A stretch of 64,000 nt of DNA, from contig CP136499.1 of the NCBI GenBank assembly GCA_032768795.1, positions 744,001 to 808,000 on the forward strand, in the 5' to 3' direction. Shown in pieces: positions 1 through 10,208 of this stretch. The notes under the pieces are model-generated. The model saw only the letters and a program-made list of their open reading frames with translations, was not told where the DNA came from and ran no database searches. The position numbers and the translations under genes were made by a program. The DNA comes from Tremella fuciformis. Its lineage: Eukaryota > Basidiomycota > Tremellomycetes > Tremellales > Tremellaceae. Each line of letters opens with the position of its first letter. Position 1 is the stretch's first letter.

Positions 1-2299
1 TCGAAGTCAGGATTGAGAAGGAAGCGGTGTTGGAGGGCGGCTGCGATGCCGGCGTCGGTGAGGCGGAGGGCATGGGAGTATGGGATGGGAGACAGCCACT
101 GTCGCCCGACCTCGGAGGAGCCCTCCAGGACGGCCATGCACTCGTCGACGGACAGGGTTGTGAATAGACGGTTGCGATTGTCGAGGAACATCCCCGCGCA
201 GCGCTGCCGCTGGGAGACGAAAGTGGGAGGGGTATAGCTAGCAGGAGCTCAGAGAGGAGGGCCTGACGGACTTGTGGGCGTCGGCGCAGGCATGTGGGCT
301 ATTGGTGGTGAAGGCGAGGAAACCGAGGCCGCCGAGGCGGACGGGGAGCTGGAAAAGAGGAGTATCATGCAAGGCGTCGGTACGCCAGGCGCGGCGGATT
401 CGAGAGAGGGCGGTGGCGAACATATCATCGCCTGTAAAACAGGTGCCGGCGGTGGATGCGGGGTCGAGGGAACGAAGGAGATGGCGGGGTCTTGCGAAGA
501 TGGAGGAGCGGAGAGGGAGCCGGGCGCATGTGGTCGGGCGTTGTTGAGTGAGGTCGATGAGGGGTCGGAATCCAGACAGTTTGGAGGAAAGAGAGGCGGA
601 GCGGGGCTCGTCCGGGCCGACGAACGATCCCAAGAGATCGAGGTCGTCGGTCTGGATGTTGTCGACAGGGATGGTCTTTGACTTGCGCTGGTTGATGGGG
701 AGGAAGGAGAAGGGGCAGGCGAAGGAAGGCATGGCGGAGTCAAGGGTGGAGTCGCCGGGGGGGAAGACGAAGGTATCGTCTAGGTAGGAGATGACTAGTC
801 GTTCTGGTCCAAGGTCGGCTTGTAGGGATGCAAGGTGGGGCGATAGCCGATGAAGAAGAGCAGCGGGCCGATGAGGTCGCCTTGGCGGACGCCTTGCGAG
901 GACCAGAGGACTATTGGCTTGTCGTTGCGGACGATTAGGAGAGCTGTAGGCCCATCTGGCGAGGCGCATGAGAGCTGGGGCGAAGCGGGCGATGGCGCGT
1001 GCCATGTGGGCGCAGTCAAGGGTGCTGAAGGCATTGGAGACGTCGAGGAGAGTGAGGTGCGACTAAGAGTGGGAGAAGTCCCCGTCGCTGACGCGTTGGG
1101 CGTTGGGCCATGGGGACAATGGGCTCGACGCCGCAAGGGGACTGTACCGCGAGCTGGAAGGAGGCTTGAAAGCAGCACTTGCGGACGATCGCTTTCATGG
1201 AGAGGCGGAAGATCTTGTCCCCTACGGCAGTCGGACGGACGTCGGTATTGTTGTCTTTGGGCAGTGGGGTAAGGCGGGAGGCGCAGAGGAGGTTGTACCC
1301 GGGACATGTACCATCCAGCATTGAGGTAGCGACCGACTGGATGAAGTTCATGACTGTGCTGTCTTTGCAGAGGAGGGACAACAGGGAGACGGTCCACCGG
1401 GAGAGGCCGGGGGAGGTGTGGGGGCGGGAATTGGAAACGGTGTTGGAGATGACGGCAGCGTCAGGCGCTGTAGGGGATGAGTGGCGGAGGTGGTCGTGAG
1501 AGGCGGAGGAAGGGTCGTCAGGCCCAGTGGGGTGCTTGGCGCGTAGGGCATCAAGGACTGTGTGGTCGATGTCCGGGATGGCGGCACCTGTAGGGAGAGC
1601 GCTGACTGCGGCACCCAGCCGGCCGCTTTCGACCAGGGCTGTCACAGTGGCTACGGGCTGGCGGCGGATTCTCGAGGTCTGGTCGTGCTTGGGCCAGGGT
1701 AGGGTGGGGTAGTTGGCGAGGCGGATGGGCACGGTGCGACTGGGAAGCCCTGGCACGAGTCCCGCTTTCCGGACGGCGAGGAAGAGGAGGTCGCGAGAGG
1801 AGGGTCGAGAGAGGTGGGACATAGCCAAGCGGTTGGCGGCATTAACAAAGGCCACGGCGACGCCCGGGGCCAGTCGCTTGCATGTATGTCGTCGGGAGGG
1901 GGGTGGAGACGGAGGCGTGCCAGAAGGGCAAACTTTGATGTGGGCTGTGAAGAACACCCCACACAAGCAAAGGATGCACCCAGCGGCCTGGGCTTGGTCC
2001 GCGGATACATTCGCTCCAGGATGATCGGCTCGGAGGTGACAATCGACCGAGCCCTCCGGGTTGATCAGGCAGAGGGAGGGGGCAGCGATGTCTAGGGAAG
2101 GAGGGGCTGCGGCCAATGCGTCGTGGCGGGATGGGCCGGCTGCAGAGGAGCCGCCAAGGAGACGTATCTTGGGCGTCCAGCGGGTACTGGAGCTGGATGC
2201 GACAGGAGGGAGGGGTTCAGTGGAGAGGTTGGGATTCAGGCGGATGGTAGATATCGGAGGAGGAGCTGTCGGTGCCGGGAAGACGGCTTTCGCTGCCAT
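1..2299 (-). pseudogene. Non-LTR retrotransposon reverse transcriptase, frameshifted, runs off left edge
   Basis: Remnant of a LINE-type reverse transcriptase, which copies the element RNA into DNA at a nicked target. Reading leftwards from ATG at 2299, the first frame (to 1016) has a Cys/His cluster near residues 110-125 and RT palm blocks (RLTPLPKDNNTDVRPTAVGD). A second frame (1397-795) has the SSQGVRQGDLIGPLLF block. A third (1005-238) has the catalytic YLDD motif and the thumb-type ending with RLGGLGF. A fourth (about 230-1) has a typical LINE C-terminal segment (WLSPIPYSHALRLTDAG). At least three frameshifts separate these pieces, so it cannot make one protein. No endonuclease or poly(A) tail is visible inside the window. 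Seen: motif order and frames. Family knowledge: RT block order. The clade is not determined. Confidence 0.8.
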
Positions 2300-2309
2300 G
2301 GGGATCGGC

Positions 2310-2342
2310 GAGTACGAGTACAGTACTCAGCTACTCGTACTC
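2310..2342. repeat. Perfect 11-bp inverted repeat
   Basis: GAGTACGAGTA at 2310-2320 is the exact reverse complement of TACTCGTACTC at 2332-2342, with an 11-base loop. It lies just upstream of the RT remnant start. Function unknown; it could be a simple-sequence palindrome. Confidence 0.7.
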
Positions 2343-2604
2343 AGCGTTTCGTCCACTGTTACAAATGTCGGAGGTCGCCGCTAATGTTTCCATGCACGCG
2401 ACCATTAGAAGATTTCCTAATCCCGGACGAAAGGGCGTTGGAGGACGAAACGCTATGGATCACGAGTAGTTGATAGGAGGGACGGGGGACCGCCGACCAC
2501 CTGAGAGAGTAGATCGGGGAGAAGATGAGGACGGGGAGGACCTGGGGCTGGGTTGAGAGGAAACTGTTGCCGAGAGATGGGGTGGAGGGGTTGTCACGGA
2601 GCCT

Positions 2605-3492
2605 GTGTCGGCGTCGAGCTTGGCCGGAGGTGTCCGGGACTGCCTTCGAGCATCGCCATCGCGAGCAAACCCCAAAGAGTCTTTGGATCCGAGTCTTGAG
2701 CCGCTACGAATCCGTCAAGATTGTCTGCTGGACAAATTCAACTTCTCCTGCGGCTGCGCTTTTTGCACGCTGCCGGCGGAAGTCCAGGCCAAGTGCGACG
2801 GAAGACTACAACTGCTTCAGATGGTGGCGAAGAGTTGGGTCGTAATAGCAGAGAGGGTCCTCCCGTCAGCAGGTCTTTGTAGCTCAAAGGCCTATTGACT
2901 TAGGAGAGCGATCCAGACGGTAGAGTGACAACACACCCATGACGCCTTGCTCGCCTTCCTTCGGATTCCAGATCCACGACGCGTTTGAGGCACAGCCGTG
3001 GTTGACTCGAGAGATATACTCAAGAATGGGACGGGGGGAGGTGATCTATTCCTCGTCTCGTCCGCTTCAACAACTTCGGGATCTTGGTTTGGAAGCGGTG
3101 TTGGTCTCGACGATGTCAAGCACCCTATCCTTCTTGCCATACCTAGTGCCGACAGCGTTGAGGACATCTTTCTGCCCCCGTGTCCTCAAACCCATCACCT
3201 CGTGGATCCTGCGGGAGTAGAGCGGGTAGTCGAAGACATCCAGAGGGGGTTTGGCCATGATGAGTTCGCCTCGCTTCACCGGTTGATTGAGGACTAGGCC
3301 TTTCCCTCCGCCAGAACTTGAATCCGCAACGATGAACTTTAATGAGGGCGTGTGTTTGAGCGGGGGACGTCCCTCGACAATGGGCGTATTCGGTGGGGTG
3401 GGCACAGTGGAAGGACCGGGGCAAGGGCGGAAATCCGACGTCAAGTCGGGTGTCAGGTTTGGCGGTTTCGGCGGGGCGTATGGGTTGCGCAA
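2605..3492. pseudogene. SET-domain protein gene broken by an inversion
   Basis: SET-domain proteins are lysine methyltransferases. On the minus strand, an ORF from ATG 3492 carries the SET N-terminal region (GGGKGLVLNQPVKRGELIM) and ends at the VLDIVETNT block. After a frame change the minus strand continues near 3030-2890 with the signature SRVNHGCASNASW, matching the SET motif RxNHSCxPN. The Cys-rich segment that should follow is on the plus strand at about 2690-2800 (LLDKFNFSCGCAFCTLPAE), head-to-tail inverted relative to the first part. The junction is near 2885. The halves therefore cannot be joined by splicing. Seen: both halves and opposite strands. Inference: a local inversion destroyed one gene; two independent fragments would be the alternative. 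Confidence 0.6.
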
Positions 3493-3647
3493 TGGAGACT
3501 TCGTGGTACTGTATTCGAAAGCGACACGAAGCGTGACGATCCAGACGAAGCCCGGGATCCGACAAGCGTCTCAGATTAAGGCGTGACGTCCCCTGAGAGA
3601 GGTTCGAGCGAGCTTGAGGATCCTTCGGACGCGGATGGTGTTGGAAG

Positions 3648-3911
3648 GTGGACTGGGATGGTGGGCTGGACCGGAAGGGTGGGAAGCTGTATCATTTGCA
3701 CAATACGTCCATTCGTCGTGACTGGCAGACGGCGATGGAGCGGAAGAAACACGTCCCGCTGTCGGAGGCTCCGTCATGCCGGTATTGGCATGAGTACGAG
3801 ACACGACTGAAGGTTGAACGACAAGAGTTCGAGAAACGCCCCCAACTTAACGATACCTCCGAGCCAGCGTTTTCCTCCTTTGCTTATTCGCCCCCCGAGC
3901 ATGAGCCGTAG
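3648..3911 (+). CDS. Small hypothetical ORF
   Basis: An 87-codon frame whose second half (RKKHVPLSEAPSCRYWHEYE and a following Glu/Arg-rich stretch) looks like real protein, but no family is recognised. No upstream exon or obvious splice sites were settled. It sits beyond the broken SET gene and could be the remains of a neighbouring gene or chance. Confidence 0.2.
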   Translation: MDWDGGLDRKGGKLYHLHNTSIRRDWQTAMERKKHVPLSEAPSCRYWHEYETRLKVERQEFEKRPQLNDTSEPAFSSFAYSPPEHEP

Positions 3912-4688
3912 GAGGGGATCGCCCGGTCGAGGGCGCTCCCCCAACAAGAGCGTTCGCGTTCCGCCTGCGATACAGCACAGCTGTCAATTACCATGTCTGT
4001 CGTGTCCGCTCAACACGCTCAGACCTGGCCACTTGGCTCTTCGAACACCACACATGGGAGCGCCAAGCTGCATCCCCCTCCTGTATCAGCGACACTCTCT
4101 CTTGGCTTTGCGGAACCGCCAACTCCGGACACCCGCGACGCACAGCGGCTGCCCAGCCCCTCGATTAGGCACGACTCAGCCTTCAATAGATATATATCCA
4201 CGGGCTAGCGCACCTTACCCAAATCAATCAAGAGATGGTAAAGTTTTGACATGATGAATAATCGCAAGACTCGTCAGAGATATGTCAGCACCTGCGAACG
4301 ATTTGCAGTCCGGCTCTTGCAGACGATGTCCTGAAAGAAGACTTCGACATGACTGACCTGCCGTCGGAGCTGCTGCGGCCTGATGGCCAGGTACATCGCG
4401 CGATGGCGGTAATTGTTAAACAAAAGTGACCGGCCAGTCGAGTGTCAAGGCATTGATCGCCATCTTGTAACACCCCCCCTGGAGAGATGCTCTGGATACT
4501 CGGAACCCGGAAAGCCACGTGTTATACACCGTGCGCTCCCCCTGCAGGCGGCATCCCTAGAGGGTGTGAGGATTGCACCCGCGGCTGTAGGCCTGCGCCT
4601 TCGTCTGCCACGCCCAAGGCGGAGACTTGGGACTTTTAATCTGTTACAAAATGAGCGTGGTATGCATTCGCCCTCCTGTATAATGCAG
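3912..4688. other. No supported gene
   Basis: I see no convincing coding frame. A C-rich run at 4471-4480, read on the minus strand, gives a G7 tract followed by TGTTACAAG, which resembles a polypurine tract and LTR start, but no matching end was found. Confidence 0.4.
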
Positions 4689-6690
4689 TCAGACGGCCTG
4701 TGCACAGCAGCATGGCCGTCGTCCTATTGTTCTCCTCCGCATCCTACCCAAAGAAGCAATTCCGGCGGCTATGAGGCGTTCACGGTGCTTATTGTTCAAC
4801 ATTCCCCCTCGAAGTCGGGGGTCTGCAACTCTTCGAGCGTCTCTGCGACGGCGTCTGCGATAGCATGGGGCCACCTCTGGAGAGTCGTACAGCCTGTTGA
4901 TTATCGCACCATAGCGATAAAGCCCGAGAACGACTGATGCAGACGTTGCACGGTTCACCGCTCTGCCTTCTCCATGTAGATTGGAAGCGATCCTGCCGTT
5001 CTCCGTCGTTTGTCCACCAATCACAACGATCTTGGTGTCTGGCAATGGATCTGCTCCTCTTTGATGCTCTCCAGCTCCCCCTGCATGCATGCAGTCCCTC
5101 ATGTCCCGTGCGCATGCAGCAAAGCATTGCTGATGACGCTGATGAGGGGTCGGCTGACCGGCGGCGTTTCGGCGTTTCGGCTTGGACACGTGATGTGGCT
5201 CCACACCGTCCCCGTCTGCAGGACTTGACGTCGTCTGTGTGTCGTCGCTCGTCTCTTGATGGTCATTGATGGCTGACATGCGCATGTAGCCGTCTTCCTG
5301 CGCCGCGTACTGACTGTTATGACGTAGGGCTTTAAGACGGTGTGCGGTAACGGCGGTGGCGAGCGACTTGGTGAGCGGACCTTGACTTTGACCGGTCGGG
5401 CTGATCTCCAGCTCTGCAGCGGTGTCGGCTTGACGGTTCCCTGATGCCTCACCTCTCTCTGGCCCATATCGTATCCGCGGCGCTCTTCTCGTCACAGGCT
5501 CCCCCTCTCCCATCTGATCACCAAACCGCGCCGCCTTGCCCTCATAATCGCCGTGCGACTCTCCCGCGGCGGCGGCGGCGGCGATGTGGCCCAGGGCGGT
5601 CGGGCTGGTGGCGGCTTTAAGAGCGACGGTCCACAGGGATCCTCTCTTGCGCAGCGTGAGCCTTTCGTCCTCTCTCTGCAGCGTCCCGCCGCGGTCTCTG
5701 ATCTCCGCCTGCCAGCCTGGGGCAAGCAGTCTGGGTAGCGAGCACACGCTGACTCGAGCAGTCGGCACGAGATACACGTCTTGCAGGGTGAGGGGTCGTC
5801 CCGACAGCACAACGTCGATCTCGCCTACCTGCACGGTCTCGACGGTACCTCCCCCCGCCAGCCCGAAGACAACGGGCGTCTCGAGCACTCGCACGCTCTT
5901 GAGTATCGAGCGGTGCGGGGTCAAATGATGGGTGGCACCGCTGTCGATCACCCAATCCGTCTCGACGACGCTCTCGGCGGTCTCGACGACGTTCTCCATG
6001 TCCTCGACGGCCTCGCTGTTCTCGGCAACGGCCTCACAGGCGGTCTCACCGTCATCTGCGATCTCGGCGATGCTCTCGGCTGCGGCAACAACGGCCTTGC
6101 TCTCAGCTTATGGGTTGCCGAGCAGATCGGCCCACTCGTTGGTGCCGACGGTGAGGCCGATCCATGTGTCCATCACGCCGACTGCGAGCAGGCTGTCATG
6201 GGCCGGGATGGTGATGCGCTTGTCATTGTCTGCAACCGAGCACTCATCGTCAGCGCTTTCGTCGCTCTCATGTCGTCGTCGGTGTCGCCCTGCTCATCTC
6301 GATGTCTATTGGTCCCTGCGGTCTCTACGAGTCTTGCGCTGACTTGCAGCCGTGCAGTTGCGCTCCCAATGACCCATCTCGCCGCATCGCCAACACTCGT
6401 CATCCTCCCTAGCCTTGCGACGACGCTGACACTCTCGCTCCTTGGACGAGATACGACCTGGCTAGGACGATGTGGATCGTGAGGGGGAGCAAGTGGGAGC
6501 GATGCACGGCCACGAGTCATTTCGTCTCGTGGATACGCCCGCCCGCAAAGTAGCTCAAAATCTGCGAGTCCAAATCGATGGGCATCTAGGTATCCCGGAG
6601 TTCGTGTCGATCTTGAGAGTGGACGTGACTATGTACTCGTCTTCGCAATGCTCAATCCGAAGAGATGCGTATTGAGTTCTTCTTGATCGT
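4689..6690 (-). pseudogene. Ty1/Copia Gag-protease remnant (copy A1), no integrase or RT
   Basis: Reading leftwards, the Gag end carries a CCHC zinc knuckle (CWRCGEMGHWERNC, 6395-6354), which packages element RNA. The protease region follows with the aspartic motif DSGAT (WVIDSGATHHLTPH, near 5945) and the Copia-type downstream block LTLQDVYLVPTARVSVCSLPR. The 436-codon frame 5999-4689 then runs through an Ala run and low-complexity sequence without any integrase or RT motif. A purine tract (4810-4802) followed by TGTTGAAC at 4801 on the minus strand looks like the polypurine tract and 3' LTR start. Gag and protease are in different frames upstream of 5999. Copy A2 at 32656-34134 shares the same layout. 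Non-autonomous or decayed Copia; the left LTR end was not located. Confidence 0.75.
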
Positions 6691-6920
6691 CTCGCGCCAA
6701 GGCGAGAAGGCGAGAGGATTGTCATGAACTACGTCTTGACGGACACTAGCCTCGACGATTCTAGAGCGCGAGCCTCGTCGACGATGTTTGATGGATAGAG
6801 ACTGACGGCGCAGCCGTGTTGTTGACGCACGAGAGGCTGTAAGATACACCTTTTTGTGGAGAGAGCATAGATAGATCGACAGAGACAGCGTGTGAGAGGG
6901 CATATCAGTCGACGACCGGC

Positions 6921-8118
6921 TTGCCATCCTCTCCTTCCCGTCCCCAACTGGCATTGTCCCGCCTGTTTGTTTCAATCAACGGCTCACGCCTTGACCCATC
7001 CTATCCTATCCAGAAGCCGCCCAGGCTATGCAGCGCGATGCCTCGTCGAGATCAAATGAAAGATCAACACGGACCTCGAGTGCAAGGACCAAGGACCGGT
7101 CTCATACTTCCTTGGCATCAACATCTATCGAGACAGGCCAAACAAGAAGATGTACTTGTCACAAGAGCATACATTGAAGCTGTTATTCAACGCTTCGGTG
7201 AAACCGGTAAAGCCTGCAAGACAATCTTGCCTGATGCAAAGCTCGTCAAGGCTACACCAAAGCAGGTTGACGAGGCTCGAGACAAACCGTTTCCTGCACT
7301 TGCCGGTTCAATCCTCTACATTGCCACAATCACCCAACCCAACATTGCCTACACCACCTCACTACTTTGTCGCTTCATAAGCAAGTGGTCACTCACACAT
7401 TGGAGGGCCGCAAAGCACCTATTAAGGTACCTGCAAGGAACATCAGATCTCGCACTCACCTTTGATGAACATGCAGGAAGAAGAGCGCTGCTAGGCTGGG
7501 CAGACGCAGACTGGGGTGGATGTGTCAGGAAACTGACACAAGTCCAATATAAGCGGTGCGGATCCCTTAGAGTAAGGATCCATTAACATACCTTTTGGTA
7601 CAGTGTGAATGCACTGCAGGCTGTCTTATGACCGCTTACAAAAGTCTGTTCTGACAGGATGCCTCGACACACGCCAATCCACAAACGGCTATGTCTTCAA
7701 CACGTACGGAGGCATTGTGTCATGGAAAAGCAGGCAACAACCCACAGTCGCACTGTCGACAAGCCAAGCAGAACTCCTGGCATCAACAGAAGCGGGCAAG
7801 GAGGCAAAATGGCTCAGGCAACTATTGAGCGACCTCGACCTAGGTATAGATGGAGCAGTGCCCATCTACCACAACAACAATGGAGCCATTCAACTGGCCG
7901 AACATCAACACGGGTTCAAGTAGAACAAGGCTTTTGACATGCGAGCCCAGGGGATACAAGAGCATCAGGCTGGCGGACTGCTTGAACTCAAATACACACC
8001 CACAGACAGCAACCGAGCCAACATCCTGACCAAGAACCTTTCGGCCGAGAAGACAAGACAGCTCAGGCAGTTACTGGGTTTGGGAAGGCAAGGAGAAGCA
8101 GAGCAGCAGAGTCAATAG
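6921..8118 (+). pseudogene. Ty1/Copia RT end and RNase H remnant (element J)
   Basis: The C-terminal part of a Copia polyprotein. One frame gives the RT end (VSYFLGINIYRDRPNKKMYL, about 7090-7160); a frameshift near 7170 leads to the RNase H region with the Copia hallmark ADADWGGC at about 7500. The frame is then interrupted by a 134-bp insertion (7523-7656) and resumes with LDTRQSTNGYVF at 7662. It ends with the family-typical tail LLELKYTPTDSNRANILTKN near 8030. RNase H degrades the RNA strand during reverse transcription. Gag, protease and integrase are missing on the left. The sequence is clearly distinct from the Copia A pol at 19493-22897, so it is a separate family. Not functional. Confidence 0.85.
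7523..7656. mobile_element. 134-bp TG...CA insertion with 5-bp target duplication
   Basis: The Copia J RNase H reading frame is interrupted here by 134 bp that starts TGTCAG and ends CTGACA and is flanked on both sides by GGATG (7518-7522 and 7657-7661). Removing one GGATG and the insert restores the reading frame exactly (DWGGC then LDTRQ). The ends and 5-bp duplication are what a solo LTR leaves. The size suggests a miniature LTR element (TRIM or SMART type), although the inverted ends would also fit a short TIR element. Internal inverted pairs are AAGCGGT/ACCGCTT and GGATCC...GGATCC. Confidence 0.85.
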
Positions 8119-8139
8119 ACATGCTTGCGAGGGGAGGCA

Positions 8140-8440
8140 ACGGAAATAGGTAGTAAGCTCACATGAGCTTGACTCATCCTCGAGTAGCCTCGTCGAGGCA
8201 CACACATCCTTGACGAGCTTGTTCCTCAACGAGGTTCATCCTTGACAAGCTTGTTCCTTGACGAGGTTCATCCTCGACAAGGCAGGGAAGCTGCCACCAA
8301 CAATAACTCCGCTTATAACGCCGACACCCTCGACAACCTTGTAGAATGCCGCCGCCTGTTGCCCTCCTCATCACTCATAGCAAGTGCTGAGCGGGCAACA
8401 GGTGACCAGAATTCCATTGCCTCAGAGCTAAGATTCCGTC
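8140..8440 (-). mobile_element. TIR element (MITE-like), copy 1
   Basis: About 300 bp that is the reverse complement of 55157-55474. Ends are ACGGAA and TTCCGTC. It contains the hairpin CCTGTTGCC...GGCAACAGG (8355-8402) and several CTCGACGA-type repeats. No coding capacity is seen. The second copy has clearer ends and a 5-bp target duplication; here the duplication is not evident. Confidence 0.65.
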
Positions 8441-8465
8441 AAGACTCAGTGGCAAGAAGGTCGCT

Positions 8466-9037
8466 GTGCTGAAGGAAGTGCATGAGCTATGCAGACGGAA
8501 CATCGCCGAGGCAAACGAGAAGTACGCCAAGGGATTTAATAGGAGGAGAACAGAACCGCCGGAATTCAAGATCACAGACCTTGATATGCTTTCGTTGAGA
8601 AACATCAAGACTCGCCAAGTACGCCACGGAGGACCCTATCAAATTGTTGGGACTGCGGGTCACCAGGCCTTTTGCCTCGCCTTGCCAGACTCGCTGAACG
8701 TCCACGACACGTTCAACATCAAGCTCATCAAGCCGTTCCACCCGCCAATACGTTTGAAGGTCAGAGCTACGACCCGCCGCTGCCTGTCGAGTCCAACCCA
8801 GAGCGCGGCAACTTTTACGAGGTTGCGGCAATCCTTGATGCGCGTTGTCGAGGTCGCCAGATCGAGTACCTTGTCGCCTGGGAAGGCTATGAACACACGG
8901 ATGGGTCAACCACTTGGGAATCTGCAGAAAACTTGGACGGATGTCAAGAACCCATGGACGAGTTTCACGAGAGGCACCCCGCAAAGCCCAAGGTTGCCGA
9001 GTCTCGTCAAGTTTCGCCGAGGTCGAGACGTGCATGA
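8466..9037 (+). pseudogene. Gypsy chromovirus D2: pol C-terminus with chromodomain
   Basis: C-terminal end of a Ty3/Gypsy integrase. The first frame (8466 to about 8750) matches the region after the integrase core in Gypsy D (ELCRRNIAEANEKYAKGFN). A frameshift leads to the second frame (8672-9037) with a chromodomain: AAILDARCRGRQIEYLVAWE followed by WEYEH-type residues and TTWESAENL. Chromodomains direct integration of chromoviruses to particular chromatin. The element continues rightwards with an opposite-strand gene (9063-9918) and a 3' LTR starting at 9919. The 5' part of the element is missing; the left side abuts the TIR element. Decayed copy. Confidence 0.85.
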
Positions 9038-9062
9038 GCTGCGACTAGGCTACATACAACGA

Positions 9063-9918
9063 CTACGCCAAACCAGAAGGACCCGCCTCCGGGCTCGGGT
9101 CTGCCTGCAGACCAAAGGCTTCCGGGCCCAGCGCTGTCCTACGCCAAAGCTCAGCAACCAAGAACGAGTGTAGCCCGGGCTCGGTTGCTTCCCAAATATA
9201 GCCCACAAGGGCAAATATTGTTGGGAGCTCACTTGGCGCGAGCTCGCCAAGCGCGCAGGCCTCAGTAGCCCTCACCGATCCTCGCTCCCGCTCGGACTTG
9301 AAGCTGCAGGGGCCCAAAGTGCAGGTTCGACACCTTACTAGGCCCGGCAAAACCAAGCAAGTAAAACCGTCCATGTTGCATCTCTGGCATGGCTCTGCTG
9401 GCTCCTCAACGTCGGGGTACCGAGCCTGGCCGACATCAGTCATGCTCGCCAAAGCTCGCCAAATCACTCACTCGGATAAACGACTCCCGTCAAGTCTGGT
9501 TCCGCTTGTGACAAGGGGGTGTCACTTCATCAGAGTATGCTGATCAGCGACGCTTGCCAAACCCAACAAGACAAGCTCACCTTCGTCCTCCTCCCAACGA
9601 GAGCGACTGGCTTGGCGCACTTCGGCCTGGAGCGCCGCCACCTGCTCCTGAGGCTTGGCGACAATCGCCTTGTCGTTGCTGTCCTCGGCCCCGCCCTCCT
9701 AGTTCTTGTCGTCGACCTCATCGTTGACCGCACCCGCCTCGTCTGCCCCCTCCTCCTGGTCGGCCTCGCCGTCCTGCTCGCCGGCCTTGCCAGGCCCGGT
9801 CGCCTTGCCCAACGCGGCCACGATTGCCGCAGTTGCCTTGCCAACGCCAGCGTTGGCGTCCTCGACCGCCTCGACGTGCGCCGAGCTTGTTGAGCTCGCT
9901 GCGGCCCGGGCTGCAGCC
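9063..9918 (-). pseudogene. Antisense six-cysteine accessory gene of Gypsy D2 (decayed)
   Basis: Opposite in strand to D2 pol and placed between pol and the 3' LTR. Reading leftwards, an acidic/Ala-rich exon (about 9918-9600) ends at a GT site near 9590. A short exon follows (about 9549-9482, one in-frame TGA), then an intron starting GTGAGTGATTT and ending GGCCAG. The last exon, which closes at 9063, carries the cluster PCQRCNMDGFTC, then x8, then CRTCTLGPCSF. The spacing C-x2-C-x6-C-x8-C-x2-C-x4-C resembles fungal Zn2Cys6 clusters, which bind DNA through two zinc ions. The C-terminus is Glu/Ala/Leu-rich. Same position and cysteine plan as in elements D, C and D3. The stop and uncertain first exon indicate an old, inactive copy. 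Zinc and DNA binding are inferred. Confidence 0.6.
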
Positions 9919-10028
9919 TCTCGTAACGGCCACGCCCTCAACGACCGACGCACATGGCCGACACCTCTCACGTGGCCAACACGTGACCTACCTTGGGCTG
10001 GAGAACCTCGACAACGGAGTAGGTGTTG
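9919..10028 (+). repeat. 3' LTR of Gypsy D2, first 110 bp
   Basis: Matches the first 110 bp of the Gypsy D LTR (40183-40292) base for base in length, with a mutated start (TCTCGTAACGG in place of TGTCACGACGG). It stops exactly at TGTTG, where Copia A is inserted; the LTR resumes at 23289. Confidence 0.85.
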
Positions 10029-10152
10029 TGTTGATAGGTGCCCCGCCATCACTACGGCATTATAGGCTAGAGAAACTCCGTGGTTCAAAGGTAGAAAGCC
10101 GTTCCATAGCTAGGTAGACCTTTTGAACGCGACCTCTGACATCGTATCAACA
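10029..10152 (+). repeat. 5' LTR of Copia A
   Basis: Short 124-bp LTR beginning TGTTGATAGG and ending GTATCAACA. It matches 23165-23288, which begins TCCTGATAGG and ends GTGTCAACA. Followed by GATTTGGAATCAGAAG, a candidate primer-binding region I could not match to a tRNA. Confidence 0.85.
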
Positions 10153-10208
10153 GATTTGGAATCAGAAGCTATCTGTTTGTTGTCCTATTAGCCCAAAAAC
10201 CATCACAC

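Noticed and set aside
9699..10088. 129-codon minus-strand frame extending to 10088
   Set aside because: It reads across the D2 LTR and the Copia A LTR junction; only the part left of 9919 can belong to the antisense gene.
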